From: Pseudomonadota bacterium
GTDB taxonomy: Bacteria > Myxococcota_A > UBA9042 > GCA-2863065
Length of the DNA stretch: 35,805 nt
Assembly (NCBI GenBank): GCA_005776585.1
Contig: SXOX01000313.1
Location: 1-35,805, forward strand
Direction: 5' to 3'
The notes below the pieces were generated by a model. It was not told the origin of the DNA. It made no database searches and worked only from the letters and a program-made list of their open reading frames with translations. Each line of letters begins with the position of its first letter. Position 1 is the first letter of the stretch. Positions 23,928 through 32,487 of this stretch are shown here, one piece after another. Position numbers and translations under genes: made by a program.

Positions 23928-26900
23928 ATGAAACTCTGGACACGCTTTCAACGGAACGTTCGCCTACGGGTTGCCCCGTGGGCCGTTTCAGTGTCGATGC
24001 TCGCTGGCTCGGTCGCACTGACCGGCGCGTTCTCCACTGGCTGCGCCGAGACCGAGGACACGGTCGGCGCGCCTGGCAAGACCAAGGAGCCACCGCTCCC
24101 CTCGAAGACGGCGGTCTTCGATGCCAAGGCCATTCACGCAGCGCTCTCGTCGGACGGCTCGGGCCTGACGGTCACCGTGCCGCTCACCAACCCGTCGGAC
24201 CTCGCCGTCTCGGGTACGGTCACGCTCGAGGTCACCGACCTCGACGGCAAGACGTACGGCAAGAAGAGCACGCCATTCCAGTTCTCGGAGAAGGAGAAGG
24301 CGCTCGTCTTCGACTTCGCCGGGCTGCCGGCGGGCACGACCAAGGCCGATCTGGTCAAGTTCGTCCTCGCCTACCACGTGCCGAGCTCCAAGGGCGAGGC
24401 GGGTGGCAAGCGCTCGGTCTATGACGCCATCGCGAAGCTCGACGTGCTCGTCATGGCCGAGACCCAGCTCATCACGGGCCAGGCGGCGGGCTTCACGCTC
24501 TTCGCGCTCGACCCGGCCACCGCCGCTCCCGTCAAGAACGCGGCCGTCAAGGTGCGCTTTCAGCCCGTGGACGCCGAGGGCAAGGACGTCGGGACCCCCA
24601 TCGAGGTCGAGGCCAAGACCGACGACATGGGCCGCGCATCGGGTGACGTCATCCTCCCCAAGGACTTCGAGGGCGCAGGCAAGCTCACGGTCGTCGCGAC
24701 GGGCAACGAGGCCGTCGAGACCTCGAGCATCGACGTGAAGGTCACCCGCGAGCAGAAGATCCTGGTCACGACCGACAAGCCCATGTACCAGCCGGGCCAG
24801 ATCGTGCACCTCCGGGCGCTCGCGCTCGCCTCCAAGAGCAAGACGCCGGTCGGCAAGACCGACATGCTGCTCGAGATCGAGGACGCCAAGGGCAACAAGA
24901 TCGCCAAGGAGCTCGTCCAGACCGATGAGTTCGGCATCGCGGCCAAGGACATCCAGCTCGCGACGCAGATCAATCTGGGCAACTGGAAGATTCGGGCGAC
25001 GCTCGGCGAGACCAAGTCGGAGAAGACGGTGTCGGTCAGCCGCTACGTGCTGCCCAAGTTCAAGGTCGAAGCCGGCCTCGACAAGGCGTGGTATCGGCCG
25101 GGTGACAAGGTCAAGATCGCGGGTCAGTCGCGCTACTTCTTCGGCAAGGCGGTCGCGAGCGGCAAGGTGCACGTGAAGGCCTCGACCTTCGACGTGGAGT
25201 TCACGCCGTTCGCCGAGATCGACACGACGACGCAGGCCGATGGGACGTACTCCGTCGAGGTCAAGCTGCCCGATCACCTCGTGGGCACGGCACTCGCTCA
25301 GGGCAAGGGCATGATGCAGGTCGAGGTCAGCGTGACCGACGGCGCGCAGCACGTCGAGACGACCAAGAAGGCCGCGACGCTCGCGCAGGGCGGGCTCGAC
25401 GCCATGCTCGTGCCGGAGTCCGGCGACCTCGTGCCCGGCGTGGACAATACGGTCTACGTCATCACCTCGGACCCGATCGGGCAGCCGGTCGAGGCGTCCG
25501 TTGCCATCGCAGACGAGGACGGCAAGCCGCTCGGTACGGTGTCGACCAACGCGAGCGGGCTCGGCAGCTTCGGGCTCATCGCCGGCAAGGCCGATCCCAA
25601 GCTCAAGCTCACGGTCACGCCCAAGGCGCCCGGTGAGAGCATCGTGCTCGAGCGGACGCTCAGCGCTGGCAAAGCGGACGAGTCCATCCTGCTGCGCACG
25701 GCCGAGTCGGTCTACAAGGCCGGCGACACGCTGGAGCTGACCGTGCTGGTGCCGTCGATTGGCGAGACGAACGACCACTTCAAGGACACGGTCTACCTCG
25801 ACCTCGTCCAGAACGGTCGCACCGTCGACATGCAGTCGCTGCCGGTGACCAATGGCAAGGCGGCCGCGCAGATCGACATCGACGCGACGCTCGAAGGCGA
25901 GCTCATCCTGTCAGCGTTCCGCGTCTCGCGCCTCGGGACCATCGTACGCGACCAGAAGCTCGTGTACGTGCAGCCGTCGAACGCGCTGAACGTGTCCATC
26001 ACACCGGGCAAGGCGGAGTACGCGCCGGGTGAGAAGGCCACGCTGGCGCTCGAGGTCAAGGACAAGGACGGCAAGGGCGTCGCCGCTGCCGTGGGGCTCA
26101 ACATCGTCGATGAGGCCGTGTTCGCGCTCCAGGACCTGCAGCCTGGTCTGCTCAAGACCTTCTTCGATCTGACCAAGGAGCTGCTCACGCCGCGCTATCA
26201 GATTCTGACGCCGGGAATGTCGGCCGAGGCCGCCATCACCGCACCGCCCGAGGTGCTGGAGGACGCGGCCAAGAAGGGCGAGTACCAGGCCGCGGCCAAG
26301 GTCGCCTTCGCGAGCGTCAACGATGCCCCGGTGCACGGCTTCGAGCAGTCGACCTACAAGGCGCAGGTCGCCAAGGTCATGGCGCTGCTCAAGCCGTTCG
26401 CCGACAAGGAGCGCCTCGAGATCCTCAAGGAGTTCCAGTCGCTGGCCAACGCGGGCGCCATCACGTTGGAGAACGCCGCGGCCTACCTCCAATCGGGTCG
26501 CTTCGAGCGCACCGACTTCTGGGGCCAGGCCTACAAGGCGACCTACGACGAGACGCTCCAGCAGGCGGTCTTCACGTCGGCGGGTCCGGACGCGCGCGTC
26601 GGCACCTATGACGACCTGGTGCTCAAGGCCAGCACGTGGGAGCTGATGTACCGCAACTACGGTTGGGGCGGCGAAGGCGACATGGACGGCGGCTTCAACG
26701 GCGGCCCCCAAGCGGCCGGCGGCGCGGGCGGCGGAACGGGCGGCGGGCCCATGCCTCCGGGCGCTCCGGCCGAGCCCACGGCCAACGGCGGCGTGAAGAA
26801 GACGGGGGATGACCTCAATTTCGGCTCGCCCGTCAAGGTCCGCGACTACTTCCCCGAGACGCTCTACGCCAACCCGGCCATCCTGACCGACGGCCAGGGC

Positions 26901-28970
26901 AAGGCGAGCGTCACGTTGGAGATGGCAGACTCCATCACGACCTGGCGCGCCGTCGGCCTCGCATCCAGCAAGACGGGCCTCCTCGGCAGCGCGACGCAGG
27001 GCATCAAGGTGTTCCAGGACTTCTTCACCGACATCGACTTCCCGGTGGAGATCACCCAGAACGACGCCTTCCAGGTGCCGGTCGCGGTCTACAACTACCT
27101 CCAGAAGCCGCAGACGGTGACACTGACGGTCGAGAACGCCGACTGGGCGGACATCGAGGGCGGCACCTCCAAGAGCATCACGCTCGAGCCCGGTGACGTG
27201 AAGTCCATCCCGTTCACGGTCAAGGCCAAGACGGTGGGCTTCCATCTCCTCCAGGTGAAGGCGACGGGCCTCATGATCGCTGACGCGGTCGCGCGCGGCG
27301 TCTGGGTCAAGCCCGACGGCAAGGAGTTCCCGTGGCAGGCCTCGGCGCGGTTCGCGAGCGATCCGAACCCGCTGAACAAGACCACGCAGACCATCAAGCA
27401 GACGTTCTCGGTGCCCAAGAACAACATCGACGGCAGCCAGAAGATGCTCGTCAAGGTCTATCCAGGCTTCGCGGCCTCGGCGGTCGAGGGCATGGACTCC
27501 ATCCTGCGGCTGCCGGGTGGCTGCTTCGAGCAGACGACTTCGTCGGCGTGGCCGAATGTGCTGGTGACCGACTACATCAAGAAGTCGGGCAAGACGACGC
27601 CCGAAATCGAGATCAAGGCCAAGCAGTACATCTCGAGCGGCTACCAGCGGCTCCTCACCTTCCAGACGGCCGGTGGCGGCTTCAACTGGTGGGAGACGGA
27701 CACCGAGGGCAACGCGGTGCTGACGGCCGTGGCCATCATGATGTTCAACGACACCTCGAAGGTCGGCTTCGTGGACCCCGCGGTCAGCGTGCGCGCGGCC
27801 AAGTGGCTCGTCGAGCGCCAGCAGTCGGACGGCTCGTGGACGGAGGAGACGCATCTCCACGCCGGCAACGAGAACCTGGGTGCCGGCTCGCTGCGCGTGA
27901 CGGCCTACATCGCTTGGGCACTGAAGGCGGCGGGCCTGGAGACGGGCGCGGCACAGAAGGCGTTGGCGCACGTGAAGTCCAAGATTGGCCAGGAGAAGGA
28001 CCTCTACACCATCGCCATCGCCGCTCAGGCGCTGGCCGTGGCGGACCCGACGGACCCGACGATCACCGCGCTCCTCACGCGGCTGCACGATGCCCGCAAG
28101 GAGGACGCTGAGAAGAAGTGGACCTACTGGGGCGCCGAGTCCAAGACGATGGTCGGCAGCTACGGCAACAACAGCAACATCGAGACGACAGCCCTCGTAG
28201 CGCTCGCGATGATGACGGCCGGTAGCTACTCGAGCGACGTCGGCGGCGCCATCAACTACCTCGCGGGCAACAAGGACGCGCAGGGCAACTGGGGCTACAA
28301 CACGCAGGCCACGGTCCTGGCGCTCAAGGTGCTCGTCGGCTCGCTCTCCGCGGGTCCGAGCGACACGGACGCCGACGTGACGGTCAAGGTCAACGGCGAG
28401 GAGATCACCAAGAAGCACTTCGACACGTTCTCGTCCGATGTGCTCTGGCAGCTCGAGCTCGACGCACAGAAGCTCAAGGAAGGCGACAACGCGCTCGAAA
28501 TCGAGTACAGCGGCAAGGGCAACCTGATGTGGCAGATGACCGGCTCGCACTGGCTCCCGTGGACGGACATCGCCCCCGAGAAGACCGGCGCGCTGAGCAT
28601 CGATCTGGTCTACGACAAGACGGAGCTGTCGACCGATGACACCATCAAGGTCATGGTCACGGTCACCAACAGCGACAAGAGCAACACCGGCATGGTGATG
28701 GTGGACCTGGGCCTGCCGCCGGGCTTCGCGCTCGACACGTCAGGCATCGAGGCCGCCAAGGCCAAGGGCCTCGTGCACAAGTGGGAGAAGACGAACACGC
28801 AGCTCCTCGTCTACGTGACCTCCGTCAAGGCCGAGACGCCCGTGGTGTTCACCTACGACCTCATCGCGCAGTACCCGCTGAACGCCAGCGCGCCGAAGTC
28901 GCAGACCTACTTCTACTACAACACGACCGAGAAGGCCGAGGCGGGTCCCGTCGGCTTGAAGGTCTACTAG
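23928..28970 (+). CDS. Alpha-2-macroglobulin-family lipoprotein with intact thioester motif
   Basis: From ATG 23928 (GGGAGG 11 nt upstream) the product is 1680 residues with a lipoprotein signal (FSTGC, Cys39). Macroglobulin-like beta domains follow; 'TTDKPMYQPGQ' (about 281-291) is the MG2-type motif. A Gly/Pro-rich, bait-like stretch lies at about 913-958, then an alpha-2-macroglobulin domain from about 970 ('VRDYFPETLYANPA'). The reactive thioester motif is Cys1199-Phe-Glu-Gln1202 (nt 27522-27533), then a helical toroid domain and a C-terminal receptor-domain-like beta region. Such proteins trap proteases in the periplasm or at the cell surface. Bacterial versions often sit beside penicillin-binding protein 1C; no pbpC is here, and the motif spelling looks close to eukaryotic A2M. 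It is transcribed alone and followed by a hairpin. Confidence 0.92.
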   Translation: MKLWTRFQRNVRLRVAPWAVSVSMLAGSVALTGAFSTGCAETEDTVGAPGKTKEPPLPSKTAVFDAKAIHAALSSDGSGLTVTVPLTNPSDLAVSGTVTLEVTDLDGKTYGKKSTPFQFSEKEKALVFDFAGLPAGTTKADLVKFVLAYHVPSSKGEAGGKRSVYDAIAKLDVLVMAETQLITGQAAGFTLFALDPATAAPVKNAAVKVRFQPVDAEGKDVGTPIEVEAKTDDMGRASGDVILPKDFEGAGKLTVVATGNEAVETSSIDVKVTREQKILVTTDKPMYQPGQIVHLRALALASKSKTPVGKTDMLLEIEDAKGNKIAKELVQTDEFGIAAKDIQLATQINLGNWKIRATLGETKSEKTVSVSRYVLPKFKVEAGLDKAWYRPGDKVKIAGQSRYFFGKAVASGKVHVKASTFDVEFTPFAEIDTTTQADGTYSVEVKLPDHLVGTALAQGKGMMQVEVSVTDGAQHVETTKKAATLAQGGLDAMLVPESGDLVPGVDNTVYVITSDPIGQPVEASVAIADEDGKPLGTVSTNASGLGSFGLIAGKADPKLKLTVTPKAPGESIVLERTLSAGKADESILLRTAESVYKAGDTLELTVLVPSIGETNDHFKDTVYLDLVQNGRTVDMQSLPVTNGKAAAQIDIDATLEGELILSAFRVSRLGTIVRDQKLVYVQPSNALNVSITPGKAEYAPGEKATLALEVKDKDGKGVAAAVGLNIVDEAVFALQDLQPGLLKTFFDLTKELLTPRYQILTPGMSAEAAITAPPEVLEDAAKKGEYQAAAKVAFASVNDAPVHGFEQSTYKAQVAKVMALLKPFADKERLEILKEFQSLANAGAITLENAAAYLQSGRFERTDFWGQAYKATYDETLQQAVFTSAGPDARVGTYDDLVLKASTWELMYRNYGWGGEGDMDGGFNGGPQAAGGAGGGTGGGPMPPGAPAEPTANGGVKKTGDDLNFGSPVKVRDYFPETLYANPAILTDGQGKASVTLEMADSITTWRAVGLASSKTGLLGSATQGIKVFQDFFTDIDFPVEITQNDAFQVPVAVYNYLQKPQTVTLTVENADWADIEGGTSKSITLEPGDVKSIPFTVKAKTVGFHLLQVKATGLMIADAVARGVWVKPDGKEFPWQASARFASDPNPLNKTTQTIKQTFSVPKNNIDGSQKMLVKVYPGFAASAVEGMDSILRLPGGCFEQTTSSAWPNVLVTDYIKKSGKTTPEIEIKAKQYISSGYQRLLTFQTAGGGFNWWETDTEGNAVLTAVAIMMFNDTSKVGFVDPAVSVRAAKWLVERQQSDGSWTEETHLHAGNENLGAGSLRVTAYIAWALKAAGLETGAAQKALAHVKSKIGQEKDLYTIAIAAQALAVADPTDPTITALLTRLHDARKEDAEKKWTYWGAESKTMVGSYGNNSNIETTALVALAMMTAGSYSSDVGGAINYLAGNKDAQGNWGYNTQATVLALKVLVGSLSAGPSDTDADVTVKVNGEEITKKHFDTFSSDVLWQLELDAQKLKEGDNALEIEYSGKGNLMWQMTGSHWLPWTDIAPEKTGALSIDLVYDKTELSTDDTIKVMVTVTNSDKSNTGMVMVDLGLPPGFALDTSGIEAAKAKGLVHKWEKTNTQLLVYVTSVKAETPVVFTYDLIAQYPLNASAPKSQTYFYYNTTEKAEAGPVGLKVY

Positions 28971-28987
28971 CGTTCCGTTGCGACACG

Positions 28988-29013
28988 GGCGGCGCCTCGG
29001 AAGGGGCGCCGCC
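28988..29013 (+). terminator. Strong hairpin after the macroglobulin gene
   Basis: GGCGGCGCC at 28988-28996 and GGCGCCGCC at 29005-29013 form a perfect 9-bp GC stem with an 8-nt loop, starting 17 nt after the stop. There is no T-run, so termination would be of the U-tract-less type common in high-GC genomes, or it may protect the 3' end. Confidence 0.5.
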
Positions 29014-29073
29014 ACTCTCCGTAACCAAGCCCCGACTGGCCCGTATTGAACCAGCAGGGGCGGGGGAAACACC

Positions 29074-30378
29074 ATGCGCCTCCCGACTCCTGCTCTGTGT
29101 CGACGTGTTCTTCGTCAATCCACTCTCTCCCTCTTCTTTGGCATGGTGTGGTTCCCCGCCTGTGGCGCTTCCACGGGCGGGGAACCGATTTCAACCGATG
29201 CGAGCGCCCAATCCGACGGCGTCGCGACCGTAGCGGACGTGACCGCGCCAGACGCGACGCCGCCGAGCCCCACCGGGTTGCCGGCCACGCGCGTCACGAC
29301 CTCGAAGGACGACGAGCTCTACCCCGACCTGGATCCCAAGGACGCCGACGCGCTCGTCTACGTCGTCTCGCGGCTCGACCCGGCGAAGCTGCCGAAGGGG
29401 ACGACGGTGGCCCCGAACTGCATCCAGTGTCCGACCTGCCAGGGGTGCGCGATGGAGGTCTGGCACAAGAACGTCTCGAGCGGCAAGGCGACCAAGCTCA
29501 CCGACGCCGCCAGCGGGTGGCTGAACTCGTCTCCGCGCATCTCGGGTGGTGTGCCCTACTGGCTGCGCAACTCGAACGAGCTCATGGAGTACGACTTCTC
29601 CAAGCAGGCGCCGGTCGTCCTGACCTTCACCGCGCCGCCGACCCCGCAGAACCCGTGGACGCAGCAGTACTACTTCAACAACGTGCCCGAATTGAGCGAC
29701 GGGGTATATTATTGGTACGGCTGGCACCAGGCCCACAACAAGAACGGGATCCTGCGCGTGAAGCGTGGGACCACGCAGGTCGAGCTCGTCGTCGAGGACA
29801 ACCTCTACCACTGGTACTTCGGCAACGGCGGGGGCTCCAACCTGGGCCGGAGGCAGGTGTTCACCGTGTCCGACAATCGCATCGCGTACCCGCGGTATGA
29901 CCACGACACCGGCGTCCAGCGGGTCCGGTACATGCTGTACGACCTCAAGACCGGCCAGAAGACGACGCTCGCGGACGCCGATGGCTACACGGTCGTCGGA
30001 GGCATCCTCGGTGGCGGGCGTGTGGCGTGGAAGCGCGCCGACGCGAAGAAGGGTTGCAGTGAGCAGGGCTGCGAGATCGACCTCGTGGCCAAGGAGCTCA
30101 CCGGGACCGAGCTCGGGGTCGGCTCGAGCGCCGCCAAGCCGAGCGTGTACGCCGAGCTGGTCATGGCCGGCTCGTGGCTCCTGTGGGTCGACTACCGGGA
30201 AGTGACCTACGCCGTCTATGGCGTGGACCTGGCCTCGAACGAGCGCCGCGAGGTGCGCGTCACGGGCGAGGAGGCGGTCGTGGGCGCCTACGTCGGGCCC
30301 GTCGTGAGCGGCAATCGCATCGTGTGGATGGACCGGCGCAGTGGCAACTGGGACCTCTGGCGCGCCGAGATGAAGTAG
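29074..30378 (+). CDS. TolB-like beta-propeller lipoprotein with a CxxCxxCxxC motif
   Basis: The 434-residue product starts at ATG 29074 behind GGGGG. It has a lipoprotein signal (WFPAC, Cys30), an Asp/Thr/Ala-rich linker, and a propeller from about 75 on. Blades are marked by 'ELYPDLDPKDADALVYVVS', 'NSSPRISGGVPYWLR', 'NRIAYPRYDHDTG' and the last blade 'NRIVWMDRRSGNWDLW', typical of TolB-like PD40 repeats. Cys116-x2-Cys119-x2-Cys122-x2-Cys125 lies in an early blade and could bind metal or form disulfides. It is probably on the outer membrane. Function is unknown; it lies between the macroglobulin and sigma-factor genes without overlap. Confidence 0.82.
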   Translation: MRLPTPALCRRVLRQSTLSLFFGMVWFPACGASTGGEPISTDASAQSDGVATVADVTAPDATPPSPTGLPATRVTTSKDDELYPDLDPKDADALVYVVSRLDPAKLPKGTTVAPNCIQCPTCQGCAMEVWHKNVSSGKATKLTDAASGWLNSSPRISGGVPYWLRNSNELMEYDFSKQAPVVLTFTAPPTPQNPWTQQYYFNNVPELSDGVYYWYGWHQAHNKNGILRVKRGTTQVELVVEDNLYHWYFGNGGGSNLGRRQVFTVSDNRIAYPRYDHDTGVQRVRYMLYDLKTGQKTTLADADGYTVVGGILGGGRVAWKRADAKKGCSEQGCEIDLVAKELTGTELGVGSSAAKPSVYAELVMAGSWLLWVDYREVTYAVYGVDLASNERREVRVTGEEAVVGAYVGPVVSGNRIVWMDRRSGNWDLWRAEMK

Positions 30379-30388
30379 CGCGAGCCGG

Positions 30389-30414
30389 TGATCCAAGATC
30401 CGCTGGAGCCCGTA
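30389..30414 (+). promoter_or_regulatory. Candidate ECF-sigma promoter (TGATCC-N16-CGTA)
   Basis: TGATCC at 30389-30394, exactly 16 nt, then CGTA at 30411-30414. This arrangement matches the form I recall for promoters read by sigma factors controlled by ChrR-type cupin anti-sigma factors, which usually autoregulate. It stands just after the propeller gene stop and 170 nt before the chosen sigma start, or 46 nt before the in-frame ATG at 30460. Confidence 0.45.
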
Positions 30415-30582
30415 TGGTGATCGCAGGCCGCACCAGCCCGTTGGCGGCGCCCCGAGGTCATGTTCGCTCTCACAACGCCATTCCCCCGACACCGAGCCGC
30501 AGTTGACGGCCTCAAGCACGCGCTGCTAGCTTCGCGTGGTCGCGCGGCGTGGCGGCTTCGCGCGCGCCGCGTGTGGGGGAGC

Positions 30583-31152
30583 ATGGGGGTTGCGCTACAC
30601 GACTGGGACGACGCGGCGCTCTTGCTCGCGGTCGCGGGCGGGGACGCGCAGGCGCTCGGCCTGCTGTATGACCGCTACTCCGGCGTGCTGCTCGGTCTCG
30701 CAGACCGTCTGCTCGGCAATCGCCGCGATGCCGAGGATCTCGTGCATGACGTGTTCGTCGAGGCGTGGGCACGTGCCGCAGACTACGACTCGGCGAGGGG
30801 CACCGTCCGTACCTGGCTGGCCCTTCGGCTGCGCAGCCGCGCCATCGACCGGCACCGCTCCGTCGCAGCTCAGCGCCAGACCGGCGTGGATGTCCATACG
30901 CTGGAGGTCGCCGCGCCCGAGAGTGACGGGGCCAACGCCGATCGCGAGGTCGTCCACCGAGTGCTGGCGGCTCTGCCCGTCGAGCAACGGACCGTCGTCG
31001 AGCTGGCGTTCTTCGAGGGCTGGTCCTCGAGCGAGATCGCGATGCACCTCCAGGTGCCGGTCGGGACGGTCAAGTCACGGGCTGCCGCGGCACGCTCGAA
31101 GCTGCGCGCCGAGCTGGGCGTCGTGGTCGGCCCACGTGGAGCGCTCCGATGA
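30583..31152 (+). CDS. ECF-family RNA polymerase sigma factor
   Basis: From ATG 30583 the product is 189 residues. Sigma region 2 ('LYDRYSGVLLGLADRLLG', 'AEDLVHDVFVEAW', 'TWLALRLRSRAIDRHR', about 25-90) and region 4 ('LPVEQRTVVELAFFEGWSSSEIA', 'VPVGTVKSRAAAARSKLR', about 130-180) are complete; no region 1 or 3, as in ECF factors. Region 2 looks closer to SigK-like ECF sigma factors than to the classical ChrR-partnered RpoE. The in-frame ATG at 30460 would add an Arg-rich 41-residue extension unlike the family, so the later start is preferred although its Shine-Dalgarno is very close. Its stop overlaps the anti-sigma start by 4 bp (ATGA), the usual sigma/anti-sigma coupling. Confidence 0.88.
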   Translation: MGVALHDWDDAALLLAVAGGDAQALGLLYDRYSGVLLGLADRLLGNRRDAEDLVHDVFVEAWARAADYDSARGTVRTWLALRLRSRAIDRHRSVAAQRQTGVDVHTLEVAAPESDGANADREVVHRVLAALPVEQRTVVELAFFEGWSSSEIAMHLQVPVGTVKSRAAAARSKLRAELGVVVGPRGALR

Positions 31153-31790
31153 GCCGCAACTGGCACGACGAGGTTGACGCCATCGCGCTCGCCGGGGGCG
31201 AAGAGACCGCAGAGCTTCGCGCTGCCATGGAGCAGGACCCGTCGCTGCGCGAGGCCATCGACGCAGCGCGGGCGATCTATGCGGCGCTTGCGCTCGTGAC
31301 CCACCGTCTGCCTCCGGCGGCGCTGCGCGCGCGGGTGATGGAGTCGGTCGCCAGCACCTCCCGCTTCGAGCGCTGGGCCAGCGCTGCGGCGTCGGTCCTG
31401 CGCACCACGGTCGAGAACGCGCGCGCCTTGCTTCAGCGCATCGACGCGGCCGCGTCCTGGGAGCCGGCACCCATGCCCGGCATCACGCTCTTCCACCTCG
31501 AGCCGTACGTGACGCTCCCCAACGCCATCCCCGGCTTCGTGAAGGTCGCCCAAGGGCATCAGTTTCCGCCCCATCACCATCTCGGTGCGGAGACGACGCT
31601 CATCCTCCAGGGCACCTGCCGCGACGACGACGGGCGCATCCTGCGGCCGGGCGATCTCGCGCATCGCGATGCGCAGACCGATCACGCCTTCGAGGTGCTT
31701 CCCGGACCCGACTTCATCTACCTCGTCGTCGTCTTCGATGGCGTCGTCATCGGCGGCGTGCCCATGCTCCCGGGCGATCGCCGCGTGTGA
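31149..31790 (+). CDS. Anti-sigma factor with C-terminal ChrR-like cupin
   Basis: This 213-residue cytosolic protein has a helical N-terminus (about 1-70) with the look of an RskA/ChrR-type anti-sigma domain ('EQDPSLREAIDAARAIYAALALV', 'LPPAALRARVMESV'). It lacks the HxxxCxxC zinc site of classical ChrR. Residues 105-205 are a cupin barrel with His142, His144, Glu148 and His179 as likely metal ligands ('GHQFPPHHHLGAET', 'GRILRPGDLAHR'). In ChrR the cupin metal site senses oxidative or photo-oxidative signals and releases the sigma factor. It overlaps the sigma gene by 4 bp, and the HD gene starts inside its stop (GTGA). Confidence 0.83.
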   Translation: MSRNWHDEVDAIALAGGEETAELRAAMEQDPSLREAIDAARAIYAALALVTHRLPPAALRARVMESVASTSRFERWASAAASVLRTTVENARALLQRIDAAASWEPAPMPGITLFHLEPYVTLPNAIPGFVKVAQGHQFPPHHHLGAETTLILQGTCRDDDGRILRPGDLAHRDAQTDHAFEVLPGPDFIYLVVVFDGVVIGGVPMLPGDRRV

Positions 31791-32455
31791 TTCGCCTCGA
31801 TGCGCGATTTCCGCGCCACGCCGCGCTCTGGGAGCGCGTCCGTGGGACGCCGACTCCGGGCGAGCTCGCGCACGATGGCCACCACCTCGGGAGGGTCTAT
31901 GGGTGGGCCGTGAGGCTGGCGCCGGAAGCTGGTGCGGATCCCGACCTCTCTGGTGCCGCGGCGCTCGTGCACGACCTCGTGCCTATCCCGAAGGACGATC
32001 CCGCACGGGCCGAGGCCGGCGCGTTGTCGGCGCGTGCGGCGGGTCCGCTGCTCACGGAGTCGGGGTATGCCGACCACGAGGTCGTCGAGATCTGCGATGC
32101 CGTCGCGACGTCGAGTTGGAGTCGCGGGCTGATGCCCAACGGCCCGCTCGGCGCAGTGCTTCAGGACGCTGACCGGCTGGATGCGCTGGGCGCCGTCGGC
32201 ATCGCGCGCACCTTCGCCACGGCGCAGGTCATGTCGCGCCCCGCCGCACCGGGGCGCTTCTACGACCCGAGCGATCCCCTGGGAGCCACAGGCCGGCCCC
32301 TGGATGACCGCCTGAACGCGGTGGACCACTTTCGGCGCAAGCTGCTCACGCTCGCGGCCACCATGCACACGCCGACGGCCAACGCCGAGGCCGCCCGTCG
32401 TCACGGCACGTTGGTCACCTTTCTCGACGCGCTCTCCCGCGAAGCGAACGTTTGA
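31787..32455 (+). CDS. HD-domain metal-dependent phosphohydrolase
   Basis: GTG 31787 overlaps the anti-sigma stop by 4 bp. The 222-residue product carries the HD superfamily ligands: His33 (GHHLGRVYGW), His62-Asp63 (ALVHD) and Asp127 (QDADRLDALGAVG). The layout and length fit the YedJ/YpgQ type, small nucleotide-directed phosphohydrolases of the cytosol. 'FYDPSDPLG' at about 187 and 'HFRRKLLTL' near 206 also fit that group. Its place in a sigma-factor operon suggests a role in the stress response controlled by that sigma factor; no substrate can be assigned. Confidence 0.87.
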   Translation: MIRLDARFPRHAALWERVRGTPTPGELAHDGHHLGRVYGWAVRLAPEAGADPDLSGAAALVHDLVPIPKDDPARAEAGALSARAAGPLLTESGYADHEVVEICDAVATSSWSRGLMPNGPLGAVLQDADRLDALGAVGIARTFATAQVMSRPAAPGRFYDPSDPLGATGRPLDDRLNAVDHFRRKLLTLAATMHTPTANAEAARRHGTLVTFLDALSREANV

Positions 32456-32487
32456 CCGAAGGCTGACCGGGGCGTAGGCTTCCACGC

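Noticed and set aside
25911..28550. An 879-codon minus-strand frame opposite the macroglobulin gene (and 15059-16675, 20063-21733, 7137-8597)
   Set aside because: Products are Arg/Asp/His-rich shadows of well-supported genes on the other strand.
30460..30582. Longer N-terminus for the sigma factor from ATG 30460
   Set aside because: Adds an Arg-rich 41-residue stretch unlike ECF factors; kept only as an alternative because it sits close to the candidate promoter.
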